A stretch of DNA of 12,642 bases from JBDKTH01 sp964558295 (GTDB taxonomy: Bacteria; Planctomycetota; Planctomycetia; Pirellulales; Thermoguttaceae). The notes under the pieces are model-generated. The model was not told where the DNA came from. It was given only the letters and a program-made list of their open reading frames with translations, and did not search any database. Shown here piece after piece: positions 1 through 8,790 of this stretch (positions within the stretch are counted from its first letter, which is position 1; each line of letters opens with the position of its first letter). The position numbers and the translations under genes are program-made. The stretch spans positions 1-12,642 of the forward strand of contig CAZLDQ010000169.1 in the NCBI GenBank assembly GCA_964558295.1, given 5' to 3'.

Positions 1-3000
1 AGAGTTCCACCAACTCGTCGGCCTCCGTGCCCGTGATCTGAACGGTGTCCTCGCCGCCGAGGCCGTCAAATCGGAGCGAAGTAGTGTTTGTGAGCACCGT
101 CTGGAGGATCCCGTTGAGCTTGACGATCCACGAGTTGCGTGTGGCGCCAACGATGAGATCCAGAGTGTCGTGGCCCGACGTGCCTTCCAGCCGCATAACG
201 GGCGAACTGGAGTTGCCGGCCACCGGCGGATCGAAATTGCCCACAAGTGGAATCGCGAACGGATTACCAAACTGGACCGACAGATCGTTGCCAAAGGGGG
301 TTGGCAGGAACTCGGCCGTGCCGCGTTGGACGTCAGGCCGGTCAAGGATTGACACACTCGGACCACCGGTGGTCAGGGGGCCGGACAAGAGGAAGAACCA
401 TGGACACGCCCCCAAAGCGTCTGAACCGGCAAGATCGGGGACCCAAAGCCCGAGATCATCAAACCCATCTTGGTTCATATCGGCCGCCACAGGGCGTTCG
501 CGAACCCCTGCGAAACCGAAATAGAACGTGACATCCGTTTGACCATCCCAAGGCAACCGATTGGCCCCTATCGGGCCGGCTAGATCGATCTGGAAGACGT
601 TGTTCTGCCAGGCCCCCAAGTCGTCCAGGCCGTCGCCGTTGAAGTCTCCCACCACGGGAAAACCGTGGAGTTGACTGACCAGTGGCGTCACTACGTTGAC
701 CTGGAAATCATGATCCGTGTCCAAATACCAGATCGAACCGGTGCCCGTCAGTGAGGAGACCATCAGGCCGACCTCGTCGCCATTGGCAGAATTGGCGTCG
801 AAACGACCGGCGATCGGCAGACCATTGATGCCTGCCGAATCGATCTGACAAACGTCGGCCACTCCGTCATTGTCCGTATCGATCAGCCAGCGGTACTGGC
901 CGTTCGACCGCCCATAAGCGGCCAGTTTGTCGAAGCCATCCGCCACATCCTCGGCATGATACGTGAAGTTTCCGGCGAAAATGTCGTCGCTGGTGAGACC
1001 GAATCTAAAAGGGATGTCGCCGTTGGCCTGCCCCGTATTCCGCGTGTCGAGGACGAAGTCCCCATTCGTATCCACCCAGACACAGCCAGTGCCCCAATAG
1101 CCCAACTCAGGCCGGCTATCGACGAGGAACCAACCGGAAAAGCTTTCCCCCGGCACCCCATTACCCGAGATAAGCATCGTCTCGCCATACCCCACGCCAC
1201 TCGTCGGGCACTCGCCATCGAGGGCGTTCCCCGGGCTATCGGCAATCCGGTCGGACACGGTAAGGGTGAAGCGATCGTCCGGCAGCGGCGAGGCAAAATA
1301 GACCCGGACGGTGGTCGTGCAATTTGTCGCCCCACCGACGACGATGCGGCGGCTGGCCACGATTTCGACGTGCTCGACAGGAATCACTCCGCTGGCATCG
1401 CCCCGCAATTCATAGTATCCCGGCATGGTAGCCAAAGTGGGATTGACCACGGGATCGCCTGCCCCCATCCCCCACATCGCTTCATCACAAAATGTGATGT
1501 CGAGACTATGCACCAGCGGCGTGGGGCCAACCTCGGAAGCGGGCGGAAAGACGCTGATACCATTGGCTGTAAACGTCACTGAAGCCACGCGAGGGGCGAT
1601 CGTGTCGAGGAAGAACGTTAGGGTGTCCGCGTCCTGCGGCGAGGTGACATGGCCTCCCTTGTCCTCGGCGGTCACGAAGACGGTGCGCAGCCCGTCCAGG
1701 TCAAAGTAGGTCGGATCATTCAGGTCAACTCCCGTGGTCATTTGCCACGTTGCGGCGAATGGAGTTCCGTCGTCCAACGAGGTTGTTCGCGTCTCGCCGA
1801 GACAAAGGTCAGTTTCCAGATCCAACACACCGTTCCCATTCCGGTCGGCGTAGAGCCGGACAATCGTACCCGCGTCGGCAGTGCCCCAGAAGATTGGCGT
1901 GCTATCGCTGGTGATCCGATCGGCGAACGTCCACGCTTGACCAGCCACCCCGGTGTCGCTATCCGGGTGCAAACCATCTGTACCACTGGTCGAAAAGCCG
2001 AAGGCCACCTTGGGCGGTTGGGTATCAATGACGATTTCCAAGGTCTCACTTCGGCTGCCGAAACCGGTTTGCAGCGCCGTCGTCGCGTCGATAATCTCCG
2101 CGCACGCGGTGAGGAAATGGCGGCCATCGGCCAGGAGCGGAGTAGTGAATGTGTAGACACCGGGCGTGCCGGTTGCCACGGCGTAACCCAAGAGCGTCTG
2201 CGACGGCCCGCCAGACGCCCCCGTCGCGCCCCCTTCCTCGAAAATGGCGATCCGATAGCCGGGCGCAAGCGTCGCCCCCTGGAACGGAATCACAAGCACC
2301 TCATCCGGCGATGAACCGGAGGAGCCGCTGCCAAGCTGATCGCTGCGGAACATCTCATCGTCAAGCCGGAGGATGAGCGTCGGCGTGTTGTCGGAAGTGG
2401 AGGACTTGCTACTGCCGACGCCATCGCCCTCCCGGGCGTCCTGCAATTCCAAACCAAACGGAACCGGCAAAGGCCTGCTGACCATCGTGATGCTGTAGCC
2501 GTTCATCATAAGCCCCTCGGCATTCCCCCGGCCAAAGACGTGCAGATAGTACGTCTGCCCGGCCACAACCGGAATGCGGACTCGCTCATCATCGTCCAGC
2601 GGATCGGCCTCGTTCGTGCCGAAAGCCGTATCGCCGACGATTTCCACGCCGTTGGCGTCGAGCACACGGACGTCGAGGTTTCCTCCGTTGGGCAAGACCC
2701 CCGCACCATAGCCTTGGAAGCAGACCTGGAAGTCCAGGATTCCCGTGAACAAGGCCACGACGCGGAAGTAATCCTCATCGGCCGTCACGAATCGCTGGGC
2801 ATCGCAGTCGGGGAAAATCACCACATCGGCAACACGAATCACCGCACCTGCGCCGAGGTCGGCCGCCGTGGTCCACTCATCATTCGGCTCATACCGATCC
2901 GGTCCCGTCACCAGCAGGTTAGGTTCGCCCGCGCCGTTCAGACTCGGCACCGGTGCGATCGCTTCGATGCCCACATACGAGATATCGGGCAAAGCCTGAG

Positions 3001-6000
3001 CGTAGCGGAAGACACGGACCACGCCTTTCCCGATCGTTTGACTGCGGTTGACGGTGACGAAGTCGCCAGTCCCGAGCGTCCCGCCCGTCTCGTCGCCAGC
3101 CACGATCAAGGTATCGCCTGCGGCGTCTCCTCCATCGACGTAGACAAGCAGATTGTAGGGCAACTGGCCAGCCGCCAATGTGCCGATCGATTCACCCGGG
3201 ATGACGAGGAACGTGTCATCCCCAAGTCTGCCCTGGACCGTGACCACGTCCAGATCCGTGGCCAGCTTGACCGGCTTCAACACGGTCCCAGCCGCATTCT
3301 CAACCGTCACCGTGCGGCGGCCCAAGCGGGCGTCGATCACGACCCGATCGTCCCCATCGGTGCCAACCACCACGAGATGGTCCGCGCCGCCAGAACCGCC
3401 GCCGACCTGGAACGTCCCTGCCACGCCTTGGAAGGCGTATCGCGTCGAGCTGCTTTCCAACTGGAACATGCCGGCCTGATTGCCGGTCGGCGTGTAGCGA
3501 ATCCGATCGTCGTTCGGGATGCCGAGGATCTCCAGTCGACTCGCCCCCTCGCCGTCAAGCAGGATCGATTCGACGCCCTGGGTATTCACGATCTCCGAGC
3601 AGCAGGAACCGAACCCCGTGATCTGATTGGTTGCCAGATCGACAGTCAGCGTCTGGGCCTTCACTCCGCCGCTCAACTGCAGAACATCGCTCGAATCGCC
3701 CCCGGCAACCGTGATTGCCATGAACGGATGATTCTCCTCGATCGTGAACTGATCGTTCCCCTCAAGCCCCTCGAGATGCAGACTTTCGACACCGTTGACG
3801 TGGACCGGCAAGACCACGCCGGACCGGCTGTTGATGATCGCACTGCCGCTGAGCGAAATCATGTCGTCAATGCTCGTGCCGACATACACCAGGGCATCGG
3901 AACCCGTGCCGCCGACCACGTGCGTCGTCACCTCCCAATTGGCCTGATTCGGGGCGGAAGTGCGGAGGATGATCGTATCGTCGCCGCCCATTGTGTCGAT
4001 ATCGAGGCTCGCGGTATTGATCAAGAGCATCTCCGCCCCGCCATTCACAGAGATGGTGAAATCCCGAACCCCGTCCGCGCCCGCGTGAGTCGTTGCGTCA
4101 CGAGCGATAATCGTAATCTCATCATCGCCGCTCGTGCCGACGACCAGAACAGAGCCTGGCTCGCTGACGTGTAACGATTCGATATGGTCGAAGTGAATCG
4201 GTTGCCCCCCTTCGACGACAAAGACGCCTTCGTCGGCTTCCATTCCAGGCTTCAGGGCAAACGTGAGGCCGCCTGGATCGAGGCTCAGAGCGTCGCCGGG
4301 AATCACATTCGCTGGATCGCCACCGTCGATGAACATCTCGACAGCGGCCGACGCAGCCCCCAAATTGAAGACATCGCGGCCTCCTTGCCCGAAGAGGGAA
4401 AGCGTCACACCGGCGCCCAGCAATTGGACGTCAAAGGTGTCGTCCGCATTGTCGTCCGGCACCACCACTCCAGCGGTCAGACCATGCCCGAAGAGATGAA
4501 GATTTGTCAGACCGGCAGCCGGATGGGGGTTGTTGACCACAAAATGGTCTGCACCTCCAAGAGCGTTAATCGTCACCGTCGTCTTATTGGCCAGCGCGAC
4601 CAGCTCGAAGACCGGAGTCCCCAGCCCATCATGGATCCGCGTAGTCGAAACGCCCAGATCCGGCCCGTCTTCAACGCAGACCGGCTCATCCAGCAAGGAA
4701 AGGAACACGTCGAGCTGGGCGGCCGGCGTGGTGTCAACAATCGGTGTCGGCCTGGAAAACCAGACAATCTGTTCGTCGCCATTGAGAACCCCTAAACCGG
4801 CCGCGCCGGCACTGCCGTCCGGATCGAAGACAAGCACGCCGTCGCCAGCCCCGCGCGGCCCGCCCAGGGAAGCCGGAATTGCGGGCCCCGTGGCATAGGT
4901 TTCCCGAGCGATCTCCACTCCCGGGTCGCCTTGCAGGACGAGCAGGTCGCCGTTTGGTCCGTGGTTGTCGCCGTAGAACTGGCCGTCGTAGTAGATGCCG
5001 CCGGACCGATTCAACTGCATCAAGCCATTGGCCGCATTCACCGCAAGCGTATCGTCGTCCGATGATCCCCGAACCATAATGCTCGCCACCCTGGCTAACG
5101 GAACGGAGACCTGCGCCACACCATTCACATATACTTCAACCATCGAGCGGGTGGCCACATCAAGTTGAACAAGGAACTCGTCCGCCGTTCCATCGCCGGC
5201 TTGCCCTATCCCGGCATCATTGGCATCACAAACCAAGTGAACGAGGCCATTCATCCCGATCTGTTCGATGTTCTGGAAATTGACATCGATCCGGCCGGCC
5301 TGGCTGATCTTCCCGGCATCAGGTCCGCTGAAATCGAGCGTCGCTTGTGCCGTACTGTCGTAGAGCAGAGAATCGCCGGGCGAACCCGAGGGGGCCAGCC
5401 CGTCAATCAATAGTCCGGCGATTGCATCGAGCCCAGCAAACCTCAAATCCAGCCCCGGCTGACCGGACGCGAGCCCGCCATCGAGGAACACGTCGGCGGC
5501 GTTCATCCCCACGGGAACGACGGCAATCTGATCAGCTGCGGTCGTTGCCTGCACGATCACGCAATCATCACCTGCGGCGTCCCCGGTGTACCCAACCATG
5601 TCGAGCGACGTAAGGCGGATGGGATACGCAAATCCGCTGATCGTCAGATGGCCCGAGGCAGGCGTTGGGTAAGCAAACGTCAGATGGCGGACCACAGCCT
5701 CGTCGTCATCGATCTCCAGGTGATCGATATTGGCGTCACCAACGACTGCGACCACCGACGTTGATGCGAACAGGCTGTCCAGCGTCGTCAGACACAACCT
5801 GTCGCCACCGGCCGCGTTGACCGTCAAGGAACCGACCGGATTGGTAAAGCACGTTGTCCCGATGGTGGGTACGGCACTGAGACTGCGAATTCGCGAGATT
5901 CCATTGCCCGACGCATCGTCGTCCTCAAGAAGAACCTCGTCGCCCGCTGCGGTCGGCAGATTGAAGATGGCATTCGAGAGTGCCCCCACATGGATCTGCG

Positions 6001-8425
6001 TGGTTTCAATCCCGGTCGAACTGATCACGCAACCGTCAAGAGTCAGATCGGCATCGCAGACATTGAAGAAGCTGTTGGCAAGCGTTGTGATGTTGCCGTT
6101 GCGAATCTCCAACCGGTCGCCGTTTGTCTGCCCGGCCCCTTCGAACGCAATGCCTCCTGCAGGAATCGGCATGCCGCCGCCAAGGTCGATAATCAACGTG
6201 TCATCGTCGGCAGAGCCTTCCACCGTGATGTCCTGGAGCGGCGAAAACGGAATCGACCGTGAAAGGACGCCACCCAGATAGACCTCAAGATGATCGCCGT
6301 TGAGCAGAAGTCGAAACTCATCCGCAACGCCATTATTCACGCCGTTCCCGACCGGATCGTTGGCGCTAATCGTCAGGTGAACGATCGGCGCCAGGATTGC
6401 CAACTCGTAATCTTCCACTTCCCCGTCTGCCGCCGGGCCGGTCGGGGCAAGGCCGCCCGTGCTGCTGAAGCGGCATCGGGCAAAGGTCTGACTGCCGGCC
6501 AAGGCCGTCGAGGGGACGGAGATCTCCACCAGGTTGACACCCGCCGCGAGGGCATAGCTCGTGGCAATCTGTTCGCCCACATCGGTCCAGTCGCCATCGT
6601 CGTTGAAGTCGATCCACGCATCAAGTCGCCCGGCTTGGGATGCGATCACCGTGATCGTCGTGTTCTGGCCGACGGTCAACGGGCCGAAACTCACCCCGTC
6701 CTCGTCCGCCCCATCCCCCGTGGCCGTGGCGTTTGGTTGTCCGTCGGCATCCGTGTCGACGCTGCCACCCAAATACCAGCCAGTGCCAAGCCGGTGGCGA
6801 GCGCCGCCGTCGGCCAGCAGCGTCGGATACGGACTTGGCGCATCGCCGAAGTCGCACTCGGGGGCCGCTCCAATGGTAATCTGGTAATCCTCTACCTCGC
6901 CGTTCGCGGCCGGGCCGGTCGGCGCAAGGCCGCCCAAGGTGCTGAAACGGAAACGGGCATAGGTTGCCTGGCCGGTCACGGCGTTCGCAGGAACGGGTAG
7001 GCTCAAGGTATTCGTGCCGGCAGAGAGATCCCGACTGATCGAGATCTGCTCGCCCACGTCCGTCCAGTCTCCGTCGCCATTGAAGTCGATCCACGCATCG
7101 AGTTTGCCGGCTCGGGACGCCCTGACCGTGATGCTCGCCGTTTGGCCGGCTGTCAGAGTGCCGAAGGTCACGCCGTCTTCGTCGTCCTGGGTCCCCGTCG
7201 AATCATCGCCCAGGGCATTTGCGCTGTGTGAACCGTTTGACTCCACATCGACTCGGCTACCGAGGAAGACTTGCGAATCGACCGTATGCCGGGCACCGTT
7301 TTCGGCAAGAGTCGTCGCGTAGCCGGCCGGCGCATCCCCGTAGTCTTCGCTGGCAGGCGGCATTGCCAAGACGATCACTGTAACTGCTTTCAAAAGCATT
7401 CCGGCATACGATCCGCCCCAGGTCATCCATTGGAGCGAATTGCTCCAGGTATCGTGGAGATAGACGGTGTTGGTCGAGGCATCATAGCCGACACCAACCA
7501 CGGTATGCCCGTCCAAATGAATCATCACCGGACGGCCCGCGTCAATCTCCGTTCGATAGTCGGCAAACGTGAAACCCTTCGTGCCGCCGAAGTTGTTGTC
7601 GGTCATCTGCGTGTAGTTCCCAGAGACCGTGTATCCGCGTGATTCGGCAAACAAACGCATCCCATGGCTGGTCGCGGTTTGCGGAGTTCCTTGCGATGCG
7701 GGCGGAATGTAGTCGAAGAGCTTCGATCCGTTCTTATAGTAGAACAGAGAGGTGCCTCCATCCGAGTTACTATCGATGGTGTTGGCCACATCTGGAGTGA
7801 AATTCCATTTCCACTGGCTGGTGCCCAAGAAGTCGGCCGTACAACTCGACCAGATGTGCTCCGAACCGACGCTCACCCATGGATCAGGCCCCGCACTCCC
7901 CTCCGCGATCCAGTAGTCATCAACGTGGCCGGCGGTCGTGCAGCCGTCGAAGCCCATTTGGGTGGCGATGAGCGAACAAGCGGCAGCGATCGGATTGCTA
8001 GGGTCTGCCCCCTGCCCAAGGTCGGTCAAAGGAGCCAATCCGCCATAGGCCGGCCCGGAATACATGTTCGGATAGCCGGTCCGGTCATAATACCCAAAGA
8101 TCATCCCTGCTGACGTAGCCGTGCAGCCATAGGTCCAGGTCGAGGTCGGCACGTTTTGCAGCAGACATGCCGACGCAGGCAAATCCCCCACGACCCTGTG
8201 CTCTGCCACTCCGGCCGGAGGCTGCGAAGAACTGTTGATCACCGTCATCAGAATACCGTCCTCCACGTCGCTCACCGTGGCCGACAGTGATAAAAGGGTG
8301 CGCTGCTCCAGAGCCTCCAATTGCAGCGGCCGTGAACGGACCAGTCCGACCCCGAGCTCCTCCCAGTTCCGCTTGCCCCATCGACGAGTCGAACCACAGC
8401 CCTCCCGCAACGCGCGCAACCACAT
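1..8425 (-). CDS. Giant LEPR-XLL-type secreted protein with C39-like peptidase, GEVEDY, RTX-like, PPC and FG-GAP domains (C-terminus off the left edge)
   Basis: The frame is open from ATG at 8425 to base 1: at least 2,808 residues with no stop and no visible frameshift; I checked the phase at points along its whole length. Residues 36-45 read LEALEQRTLL after an Arg-rich stretch, matching the LEPR-XLL motif of very large exported planctomycete proteins. Residues about 75-345 look like a papain-fold C39-like peptidase: Gln90, Cys101 in YGCTATSAGM, His307 in DGHTVVGVGYD and Asp325 in LHDTW. Two GEVEDY domains follow (358-516 and 517-675, signatures at 509-514 and 668-673). Residues 676-1842 are Asp/Gly-rich beta repeats such as GGDDTI near 1480, like degenerate RTX repeats. 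A PPC domain starts at DRYEPNDEW (1843). Ig-like modules follow (about 1990-2440), then FG-GAP/EF-hand-like motifs (DTNGD at 2452, DTDNDG at 2516, GDFNGDGLDD at 2593). The expected location is cell surface or secreted. The substrate is unknown and activity is inferred from motifs. A GGGGGAGG site supports this start. Confidence 0.93.
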   Translation of the reverse strand, partial: MWLRALREGCGSTRRWGKRNWEELGVGLVRSRPLQLEALEQRTLLSLSATVSDVEDGILMTVINSSSQPPAGVAEHRVVGDLPASACLLQNVPTSTWTYGCTATSAGMIFGYYDRTGYPNMYSGPAYGGLAPLTDLGQGADPSNPIAAACSLIATQMGFDGCTTAGHVDDYWIAEGSAGPDPWVSVGSEHIWSSCTADFLGTSQWKWNFTPDVANTIDSNSDGGTSLFYYKNGSKLFDYIPPASQGTPQTATSHGMRLFAESRGYTVSGNYTQMTDNNFGGTKGFTFADYRTEIDAGRPVMIHLDGHTVVGVGYDASTNTVYLHDTWSNSLQWMTWGGSYAGMLLKAVTVIVLAMPPASEDYGDAPAGYATTLAENGARHTVDSQVFLGSRVDVESNGSHSANALGDDSTGTQDDEDGVTFGTLTAGQTASITVRASRAGKLDAWIDFNGDGDWTDVGEQISISRDLSAGTNTLSLPVPANAVTGQATYARFRFSTLGGLAPTGPAANGEVEDYQITIGAAPECDFGDAPSPYPTLLADGGARHRLGTGWYLGGSVDTDADGQPNATATGDGADEDGVSFGPLTVGQNTTITVIASQAGRLDAWIDFNDDGDWTDVGEQIATSYALAAGVNLVEISVPSTALAGSQTFARCRFSSTGGLAPTGPAADGEVEDYELAILAPIVHLTISANDPVGNGVNNGVADEFRLLLNGDHLEVYLGGVLSRSIPFSPLQDITVEGSADDDTLIIDLGGGMPIPAGGIAFEGAGQTNGDRLEIRNGNITTLANSFFNVCDADLTLDGCVISSTGIETTQIHVGALSNAIFNLPTAAGDEVLLEDDDASGNGISRIRSLSAVPTIGTTCFTNPVGSLTVNAAGGDRLCLTTLDSLFASTSVVAVVGDANIDHLEIDDDEAVVRHLTFAYPTPASGHLTISGFAYPIRLTSLDMVGYTGDAAGDDCVIVQATTAADQIAVVPVGMNAADVFLDGGLASGQPGLDLRFAGLDAIAGLLIDGLAPSGSPGDSLLYDSTAQATLDFSGPDAGKISQAGRIDVNFQNIEQIGMNGLVHLVCDANDAGIGQAGDGTADEFLVQLDVATRSMVEVYVNGVAQVSVPLARVASIMVRGSSDDDTLAVNAANGLMQLNRSGGIYYDGQFYGDNHGPNGDLLVLQGDPGVEIARETYATGPAIPASLGGPRGAGDGVLVFDPDGSAGAAGLGVLNGDEQIVWFSRPTPIVDTTPAAQLDVFLSLLDEPVCVEDGPDLGVSTTRIHDGLGTPVFELVALANKTTVTINALGGADHFVVNNPHPAAGLTNLHLFGHGLTAGVVVPDDNADDTFDVQLLGAGVTLSLFGQGGRDVFNLGAASAAVEMFIDGGDPANVIPGDALSLDPGGLTFALKPGMEADEGVFVVEGGQPIHFDHIESLHVSEPGSVLVVGTSGDDEITIIARDATTHAGADGVRDFTISVNGGAEMLLINTASLDIDTMGGDDTIILRTSAPNQANWEVTTHVVGGTGSDALVYVGTSIDDMISLSGSAIINSRSGVVLPVHVNGVESLHLEGLEGNDQFTIEENHPFMAITVAGGDSSDVLQLSGGVKAQTLTVDLATNQITGFGSCCSEIVNTQGVESILLDGEGASRLEILGIPNDDRIRYTPTGNQAGMFQLESSSTRYAFQGVAGTFQVGGGSGGADHLVVVGTDGDDRVVIDARLGRRTVTVENAAGTVLKPVKLATDLDVVTVQGRLGDDTFLVIPGESIGTLAAGQLPYNLLVYVDGGDAAGDTLIVAGDETGGTLGTGDFVTVNRSQTIGKGVVRVFRYAQALPDISYVGIEAIAPVPSLNGAGEPNLLVTGPDRYEPNDEWTTAADLGAGAVIRVADVVIFPDCDAQRFVTADEDYFRVVALFTGILDFQVCFQGYGAGVLPNGGNLDVRVLDANGVEIVGDTAFGTNEADPLDDDERVRIPVVAGQTYYLHVFGRGNAEGLMMNGYSITMVSRPLPVPFGLELQDAREGDGVGSSKSSTSDNTPTLILRLDDEMFRSDQLGSGSSGSSPDEVLVIPFQGATLAPGYRIAIFEEGGATGASGGPSQTLLGYAVATGTPGVYTFTTPLLADGRHFLTACAEIIDATTALQTGFGSRSETLEIVIDTQPPKVAFGFSTSGTDGLHPDSDTGVAGQAWTFADRITSDSTPIFWGTADAGTIVRLYADRNGNGVLDLETDLCLGETRTTSLDDGTPFAATWQMTTGVDLNDPTYFDLDGLRTVFVTAEDKGGHVTSPQDADTLTFFLDTIAPRVASVTFTANGISVFPPASEVGPTPLVHSLDITFCDEAMWGMGAGDPVVNPTLATMPGYYELRGDASGVIPVEHVEIVASRRIVVGGATNCTTTVRVYFASPLPDDRFTLTVSDRIADSPGNALDGECPTSGVGYGETMLISGNGVPGESFSGWFLVDSRPELGYWGTGCVWVDTNGDFVLDTRNTGQANGDIPFRFGLTSDDIFAGNFTYHAEDVADGFDKLAAYGRSNGQYRWLIDTDNDGVADVCQIDSAGINGLPIAGRFDANSANGDEVGLMVSSLTGTGSIWYLDTDHDFQVNVVTPLVSQLHGFPVVGDFNGDGLDDLGAWQNNVFQIDLAGPIGANRLPWDGQTDVTFYFGFAGVRERPVAADMNQDGFDDLGLWVPDLAGSDALGACPWFFLLSGPLTTGGPSVSILDRPDVQRGTAEFLPTPFGNDLSVQFGNPFAIPLVGNFDPPVAGNSSSPVMRLEGTSGHDTLDLIVGATRNSWIVKLNGILQTVLTNTTSLRFDGLGGEDTVQITGTEADELVEL
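6401..7354 (-). repeat. Tandem duplication of the GEVEDY domain (two 477-bp units inside the giant gene)
   Basis: Two in-frame units of 159 codons lie back to back: 6878-7354 (residues 358-516) and 6401-6877 (residues 517-675). Each starts with a GDAP motif, carries DEDGV and the DAWIDFN-GDWTDVGEQI block in the middle, and ends in GEVEDY. Nucleotide identity is still visible: the 20 bases at 6603-6622 and 7080-7099 are identical, and 6433-6458 matches 6910-6935 at 25 of 26 positions, both exactly 477 bases apart. The copies differ more in their first third, and unit 1 has a few extra residues there. GEVEDY domains are known from large secreted bacterial proteins; their role is poorly defined. 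Confidence 0.88.
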
Positions 8426-8429
8426 AGTG

Positions 8430-8437
8430 CCTCCCCC
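8430..8437 (-). promoter_or_regulatory. Shine-Dalgarno site of the giant gene
   Basis: Read on the minus strand this is GGGGGAGG, ending four bases before ATG 8425. The frame stays open upstream to a TGA near 8577, with possible GTG and TTG starts on the way. This strong site, and the usual distance of about 35 residues to the LEPR-XLL motif, favour 8425. Confidence 0.7.
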
Positions 8438-8516
8438 TTTGATGCCAGTCACGTGTGGTGGGCCAGCTTGAGAGTCGAGCCCCCAGGAGAATCTGCCCAA
8501 CTGCCATTTCTGATTC

Positions 8517-8538
8517 AAGTGGTCAAATCCGACCACTT
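8517..8538. promoter_or_regulatory. Perfect 8-bp inverted repeat, candidate operator or 5' UTR hairpin
   Basis: AAGTGGTC (8517-8524) and GACCACTT (8531-8538) are perfect inverted repeats around a 6-base spacer. The site lies just downstream of the candidate -10 element at 8551-8556, about +6 to +28 if transcription starts near 8544. That is where a repressor operator or a leader hairpin would sit. No T-run follows on the minus strand, so a terminator is unlikely. The pairing is seen directly; the function is inferred. Confidence 0.4.
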
Positions 8539-8550
8539 CGATCAGCGGGT

Positions 8551-8579
8551 TGTATAACCGACGGAAGACGGAGCGTCAA
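8551..8579 (-). promoter_or_regulatory. Candidate sigma70-type promoter of the giant gene
   Basis: On the minus strand TTGACG (8579-8574) is followed after exactly 17 bases by TATACA (8556-8551). The -35 matches the consensus at 5 of 6 positions and the -10 at 4 of 6, lacking the usual final T. It would give a leader of roughly 119 bases before ATG 8425. Planctomycete promoters are not well defined, so this is a plausible candidate only. Confidence 0.35.
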
Positions 8580-8790
8580 GGAGCCAACAGAAAATGACGT
8601 AAGATGCGTCCTGTCAAGAAGATACCAATCTTCAAGCGACTGCCGCCATCAACCACCCAACCAGGATCGCCTCACTTACCCCCCCCCTCGGAAGTGGCGC
8701 CAGGGGGACCACGATCGAAAAATAGAGCCGAGCCAGTACGAAACCGACCCGGCGTTGCGCCACAAAGTGGAAAGCAAACGGCGAGGTAGT

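Larger units (their letters stand above)
8426..8790. other. Intergenic region between the outer-membrane protein gene and the giant gene
   Basis: I see no convincing gene in these 365 bases. They hold the promoter candidate, inverted repeat and Shine-Dalgarno site described separately. There is also a 6-bp hairpin with a 4-base loop at 8618-8633 (GAAGAT/ATCTTC), a 4-bp GGCG/CGCC hairpin at 8751-8761 just after the outer-membrane gene stop, and a run of nine C at 8679-8687 flanked by CACTT and AAGTG. No hairpin is followed by a convincing U-run on the minus strand, so no intrinsic terminator can be assigned. Confidence 0.6.

Noticed and set aside
2540..4174. Long plus-strand open frame of 544 codons
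   Set aside because: It lies wholly antisense to the giant minus-strand gene, whose frame gives recognisable domains. The plus-strand translation has no domain pattern and is rich in His, Arg and Ile as expected from the complement of Asp/Gly-rich repeats.
6366..7094. Minus-strand frames of 83-157 codons within the GEVEDY repeats
   Set aside because: These are out-of-frame readings of the duplicated module. Their similarity to each other merely reflects the 477-bp duplication.
8085..8507. Minus-strand 140-codon frame at the head of the giant gene
   Set aside because: It overlaps the giant gene in another frame. The giant-gene frame carries the LEPR-XLL and catalytic Cys motifs here, so this one is a shadow.
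8589..8617. Second promoter starting from a perfect TTGACA at 8617-8612
   Set aside because: At 16-18 bases spacing there is no acceptable -10 element (best is TTTTCT), so the pair at 8579-8551 is preferred.
8618..8633. 6-bp hairpin as terminator of the outer-membrane gene
   Set aside because: The stem is short and AT-rich and is followed on the minus strand by TTGACAGG, not a U-run.
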